Positions 60,929 through 64,000 of a stretch of 64,000 nucleotides of DNA are shown one piece after another (within the stretch, counting starts at the first letter, position 1; the number at the start of each line of letters is the position of its first letter). The DNA lies in NCBI RefSeq assembly GCF_000788395.1, contig NZ_CP009888.1, positions 1,756,001 through 1,820,000 on the forward strand. Reading direction: 5' to 3'. Source of the stretch: Pseudoalteromonas piratica. GTDB lineage: Bacteria; Pseudomonadota; Gammaproteobacteria; Enterobacterales; Alteromonadaceae. A program made the translations under genes and the position numbers. The notes under the pieces are model-generated. The model was given only the letters and a program-made list of their open reading frames with translations, was not told the DNA's origin and did no database searches.

Positions 60929-60931
60929 TGA

Positions 60932-61630
60932 TTACCAAGCTTGGCTAACAAATAAGTAGCCTTTCCCCCAAATGGTTTTGATTTTATTTGGGCTTTGTGG
61001 GTCATCACCAATTTTCTTGCGAAGCGCAGAAATAAGGACATCAACGCTGCGATCTAAACCATCGTATTCACGCCCTTTAGTGGCTAAAAACACACTATCG
61101 CGATCGAGAATTTGATCTGCATTTGAAGCTAAGAAAAACAATAATGAATACTCGGCATTAGACAGCGCAAGCTTTTCTTTATTCATAAATACATCGCGCG
61201 ATAGGGTATCGATTTGTAAACTGCCAATGCTGATTTCATCGGTGTTTGTATCGGAGTTACCTTGTTTTTCTCTGAGTACAGCATTAATGCGAGCCAGCAA
61301 AACACGCGGACGAACAGGTTTAATGACATAATCACTTGCGCCTACTTCAAGGCCAAGCACTTCATCTATTTCGTCACCTTTAGCTGTCATCATAATAATT
61401 GGCTGGTGGAAAAACACACGTAGATCTCGGCACACACTCATACCATCTTTACCAGGTAGCATAAGATCAAGCAGTACTAGATCAGGGTTGTGTTTTTTAA
61501 CTGCCTGTACTGCTTCGTCGCCACGTTGGCATAACACAACTTCGAAACCTTGCTCAACTAAATACTCACTCACCCATTGGGCGAGGGATGTGTCGTCTTC
61601 AACTAATAGTATTTTCTTTGCAACATCCAT
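60932..61630 (-). CDS. RstA-type response regulator (cassette 2)
   Basis: OmpR-family regulator of about 232 residues. Receiver Asp55 lies in LVLLDLMLPGKDG; the C-terminal part has KPVRPRVLLARI, GREYDGLDRSVDVLISALRKKIGD and IKTIWGKGYLFVSQAW, closely matching E. coli RstA and the regulator at 43645. The frame is open to an ATG at 61645, but GGAGG inside that extension is the ribosome binding site for the ATG at 61630, whose first base is shared with the DUF3019 stop (TAATG). It probably controls its own operon through the TACA repeats at 62932-62977. Confidence 0.92.
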   Translation of the reverse strand: MDVAKKILLVEDDTSLAQWVSEYLVEQGFEVVLCQRGDEAVQAVKKHNPDLVLLDLMLPGKDGMSVCRDLRVFFHQPIIMMTAKGDEIDEVLGLEVGASDYVIKPVRPRVLLARINAVLREKQGNSDTNTDEISIGSLQIDTLSRDVFMNKEKLALSNAEYSLLFFLASNADQILDRDSVFLATKGREYDGLDRSVDVLISALRKKIGDDPQSPNKIKTIWGKGYLFVSQAW

Positions 61631-62055
61631 TAAAACAGCCTCCATCGACGCTTTTTACGTTTATTGGTGTAAACCCAATTTACTTTCATTTCTACTTGTT
61701 CACTGACTTGGCCTGAACCAATTTCAACCAGTTCATAGCGTTTTGCATCAGGTGAGTTAAATTCGCTTTCTAATTCGCCAAATGTGCTGTTATACCAACA
61801 GCGAATGAGTTTTTGATCACTTACCGTGCGAATACAATAATCGCCGCGAACAGGTGCGTGCCATTGAAACTTCAATTTAGTGTAACAGTGCTTGCCTTGG
61901 CGAAGAGCTACACACTTCTCTGGAAAGATAGCAAGCTCAGGATTAGCAAACGGGTTATTTACCGGTAATTCAGTACTCGCAAAACTCCCGTTAGCGACAA
62001 CGAAAAGTGCTGCCAGCTTGAGCTTTATTAAGATAAACTTAAGGTTAAAATACAT
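61630..62055 (-). CDS. DUF3019 secreted protein (cassette 2)
   Basis: DUF3019 protein of about 141 residues with an N-terminal signal (FILIKLKLAALFVVANGSFAS). Cysteine pattern PEKCVALRQGKHCYTKLKFQWH ... DYCIRTVSDQKLIRCWYN mirrors the cassette 1 protein (C-V/M, C, C-I-R, C-W). The terminus is basic/aromatic (NKRKKRRWRLF). ATG at 62055 is preferred to a TTG at 62067; it overlaps mipA2 by 11 bp, the same overlap as in cassette 1. Function unknown. Confidence 0.8.
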   Translation of the reverse strand: MYFNLKFILIKLKLAALFVVANGSFASTELPVNNPFANPELAIFPEKCVALRQGKHCYTKLKFQWHAPVRGDYCIRTVSDQKLIRCWYNSTFGELESEFNSPDAKRYELVEIGSGQVSEQVEMKVNWVYTNKRKKRRWRLF

Positions 62056-62881
62056 AGCGAATGCCAACCTTAGCTCTGTGCGTGATACTGTTGCTAATCA
62101 GTGGACTGTCGCTGATTTCTTTCGAATACCAAGATGATAACCAACCACCTAAAAACACCCAATTTTCATTAATTGGGTATTCAGAATGAAATTCAAAGGT
62201 AACGCTGTAGGCAACACTTGGATCATAAATCGGCCTAGCATTTTCAATTGCTTCACTGGCATCTACACCAAAATAATACCCTGTAAACTCGGATGAATAG
62301 ATATTGAGACCAGAGCCAACGCGAAACTCCCAATTTCGATAATCTTGAATGGTACTAATAAAACCACTGGCCCACAGGCTTTTGTGTGCGCCGGAAATGT
62401 CTTGCAATAATTCAAAAGATACTTGGTGTGTTTTCTGCTTTCGAGTGAGTCTAAAGCCAGCATTAAAATCACTTTCTCTTTCTCTTATTCCCTGAAGTTC
62501 AAACACTAAATCGTTATTATAGTAAGTGCCCGTTTGATCAAATCCTTCATGAGCATTGATAGCAAATAAATCGAGACTCCAATCATATTTATCTACTAGG
62601 TTGTAACCCACTGTAAGCCCACCAGATAACTGAGAATTATCAACGTCGAAATAAAATTTATCGTAATTGATGGCAATATTGATATTTAGTTCGAGCCCAT
62701 CTTGGTAATCCACACCCTGAAGGTAATGCTTATCGATGTAGTAACCTGCACCAAAACTCCAATCCCAAGTAAAGCCATCACTTGCTTCAAGCGTATTGTC
62801 GGCATAAAGACGGTTACTGGCCTGGCTTGGTGCGGAAACAAGAATGGCGATAAAAAGTAGTGTGATTGTGAGTTTGTTCAT
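62045..62881 (-). CDS. MipA/OmpV family outer-membrane protein (cassette 2)
   Basis: Outer-membrane barrel protein of 278 residues with signal peptide ILVSAPSQA. Family features match cassette 1: SFGAGYYIDKHYLQGVDYQDGLELNINIAINYDKFYFD, FELLQDISGAHKSLWASGF (about 150-168, cf. VLHDISGVHSGH), FRVGSGLNIYSSEFTGYYFGVDASEA and a final RYVF with terminal aromatic. The mature sequences are clearly divergent, so this is an old duplication or separate acquisition. The start has no strong ribosome binding site. It heads the cassette and is divergent from a serine hydrolase gene across a 185-bp region with RstA-box-like repeats. Confidence 0.84.
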   Translation of the reverse strand: MNKLTITLLFIAILVSAPSQASNRLYADNTLEASDGFTWDWSFGAGYYIDKHYLQGVDYQDGLELNINIAINYDKFYFDVDNSQLSGGLTVGYNLVDKYDWSLDLFAINAHEGFDQTGTYYNNDLVFELQGIRERESDFNAGFRLTRKQKTHQVSFELLQDISGAHKSLWASGFISTIQDYRNWEFRVGSGLNIYSSEFTGYYFGVDASEAIENARPIYDPSVAYSVTFEFHSEYPINENWVFLGGWLSSWYSKEISDSPLISNSITHRAKVGIRYVF

Positions 62882-62931
62882 TATTTTTTTAAAAGGGATA
62901 CTGAGTGCTAGCTACTAAAATACGTATTATA

Positions 62932-62977
62932 TGTATAAATGTGTAGTGCACATGTAAAAAAATGTAGTGTAAGTGTG
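62932..62977. promoter_or_regulatory. Phased TGTA/TACA repeat array between cassette 2 and serine hydrolase
   Basis: TGTA occurs at 62932, 62942, 62953 and 62963, with TGTG at 62974: a 10-11 bp helical repeat. On the minus strand, 62953-62966 reads TACATTTTTTTACA, which fits the E. coli RstA box TACATNTNGTTACA with one mismatch. It sits about 50-95 bp ahead of mipA2 and about 90-135 bp ahead of the serine hydrolase, so one array could serve both. Confidence 0.5.
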
Positions 62978-63066
62978 CAATTAAAAATAAATTAACAATT
63001 TTTCCTGCATCAATTCGTGTTGCTTGTTAAACTATGTGCGTAATTATTCCGAGAATAGCGATATAT

Positions 63067-64000
63067 ATGCGGTTTTTGTTTTTCTCATTCCTCTTGAGTG
63101 TACATTCTTTCACCTTTGCTGACAGCCTTGATAATGCTGGGCAGAGTGTTGATTTTGAAAAATTTGTTAAAAGCTATAAGCAATCCATGGTCAAAAAGCT
63201 GCGCAAAAAAGGCATTCCAGGTGCTGCGCTTTCTGTTGTCAAAGTCGATGGGGGAGAGTTTGCTTATGGCTATGGTAAAACAAAGCGTGTAGGTGGAAAT
63301 CCTGTTGATAGCAATACGCGCTTTCGCTTAGCGTCTGTATCAAAAACATTTGCAGGGTCTTTAGCCGCCAAGTTAGCGACGCAAGGGCAGCTTCAGTTGG
63401 ATGATACTGTCACTAAGTACTTGCCTGACTTTCATTTCCATAGCCGCGACAAAAAATTACGCGTATCACATCTGCTAAGCCATAGTAGCGGCTTAGTACC
63501 CAATGCCTATGATAATTTGATTGAGTCACGTATGGCGTATGACAAAATTAAGGCTAAACTGGCTGACGTTGAGCCAATTTGCTCACCGGGCAGATGTTAT
63601 GGTTATCAAAATGTCATGTTTAGTTTAATTGGCGATGTCATTGAGCAATCAACAAGCATGGACTACGACACTTGGGTTAATGAATTTTTGTTTAAACCAC
63701 TCAATATGAAAAACGCGAGCTTAGGCATGAAGGCAATGGTTAAAGATGACAATTATGCACATCCTCATGTGAGAGCTCGAAAGCGTTGGTATACCACTAA
63801 ATTAAAACCTAATTACTATAAAGTTGCGCCAGCTGCCGGCGTTAATGCCAGTGCCAGTGATATGGTGCAGTGGTTAAAAGCGCAGTTAGGTGAGTATCCG
63901 AGCGTATTATCGAAAGAATCGTTAGCGCTACAGGCAACACCTCATATTAATACTAAAAAAGAGTTAAAACGACGAGTTTGGCGATCAAATCTTAAAAAGG
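63067..64000 (+). CDS. Serine beta-lactamase-like hydrolase, 3' end outside window
   Basis: Beta-lactamase/PBP-fold serine hydrolase (class C/esterase EstB/DD-peptidase-like superfamily), about 311 residues visible from the ATG at 63067, no stop before the edge. Signal peptide MRFLFFSFLLSVHSFTFA. Nucleophile motif SVSK (about residues 97-100, in RLASVSKTFAG), second motif Tyr-x-Asn in YGYQNVMF (about 179-181), and the SHLLSHSSGL segment (about 136-145) typical of the family. The KTG-like third motif lies past the window. It probably acts on peptidoglycan peptides or esters in the periplasm. Divergent from the MipA/DUF3019/RstAB cassette. Confidence 0.88.
   Translation, partial: MRFLFFSFLLSVHSFTFADSLDNAGQSVDFEKFVKSYKQSMVKKLRKKGIPGAALSVVKVDGGEFAYGYGKTKRVGGNPVDSNTRFRLASVSKTFAGSLAAKLATQGQLQLDDTVTKYLPDFHFHSRDKKLRVSHLLSHSSGLVPNAYDNLIESRMAYDKIKAKLADVEPICSPGRCYGYQNVMFSLIGDVIEQSTSMDYDTWVNEFLFKPLNMKNASLGMKAMVKDDNYAHPHVRARKRWYTTKLKPNYYKVAPAAGVNASASDMVQWLKAQLGEYPSVLSKESLALQATPHINTKKELKRRVWRSNLKK

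Noticed and set aside
61631..61645. Upstream ATG for the cassette 2 regulator
   Set aside because: It contains GGAGG, which is better read as the ribosome binding site of the ATG at 61630; the shorter start also matches the receiver-domain N-terminus.

Overview
The window comes from a moderately low-GC gammaproteobacterium. The gene families (TyrR, BcsRQABZC/EFG, RatA-RnfH, BamE, IlvY-IlvC, long-form KARI, DUF3019, several TonB-dependent receptors, Na+-coupled transporters) and the compact intergenic regions suggest Alteromonadales, most likely Pseudoalteromonas or a close relative. That placement is inferred from gene content; no marker-gene comparison was possible. I recognised no rRNA, tRNA, CRISPR array, prophage or transposase. 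One transposase-less mobile element (a MITE) is present.

Layout. 1-3881: a LysE-type exporter (cut by the window edge), a Bcr/CflA drug exporter, and a cyclophilin lipoprotein / bactofilin / M23 envelope operon. 4054-6547: tyrosine catabolism (fumarylacetoacetase, HPPD) with TyrR-box-like sites upstream of HPPD. 6948-14084: a LamG-tailed metallophosphoesterase lipoprotein, a POT peptide transporter, an Ap4A phosphorylase-like protein and an Atm1-type ABC exporter. 14130-28584: a complete enterobacterial-style cellulose locus, bcsRQABZC on the minus strand and bcsEFG divergent, including two tiny genes (bcsR with a GTG start, bcsF); BcsG implies phosphoethanolamine-modified cellulose. 28744-30291: tyrR with its own TyrR-like box. 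30308-38545: a secreted unknown, a thioesterase, a TonB receptor, smpB, ratA-rnfH, bamE, a GIY-YIG protein overlapping an M28 peptidase, and a transglutaminase-like/TPR lipoprotein. 38626-42332: a Dyp peroxidase, a 218-bp MITE, ilvC and divergent ilvY.

42453-45604 and 59618-62881 hold two paralogous four-gene cassettes, each MipA/OmpV-like outer-membrane protein, DUF3019 protein, RstA-type regulator, RstB-type kinase, in the same order and with the same 11-bp mipA/DUF3019 overlap. RstA-box-like, helically phased TGTA/TACA repeats lie upstream of both. The second cassette diverges from a serine beta-lactamase-like hydrolase that runs off the window. Between the cassettes, 45691-52221 holds a Fur-box-headed iron cluster (DUF4856 lipoprotein, imelysin-like lipoprotein lacking the usual His, FecA-like receptor, then a fatty acid hydroxylase/sterol desaturase). 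After it come pepD, DUF3820, a Kef/YbaL-type antiporter, a DUF3313 lipoprotein, a Spo0M-like protein, elaA and an NSS transporter.

The main themes are envelope sensing (the twin cassettes), extracellular matrix (cellulose), TyrR-controlled aromatic catabolism, and Fur-controlled iron acquisition. The twin sensor cassettes and the Fur-headed DUF4856/imelysin cluster are the best candidates for under-described biology.
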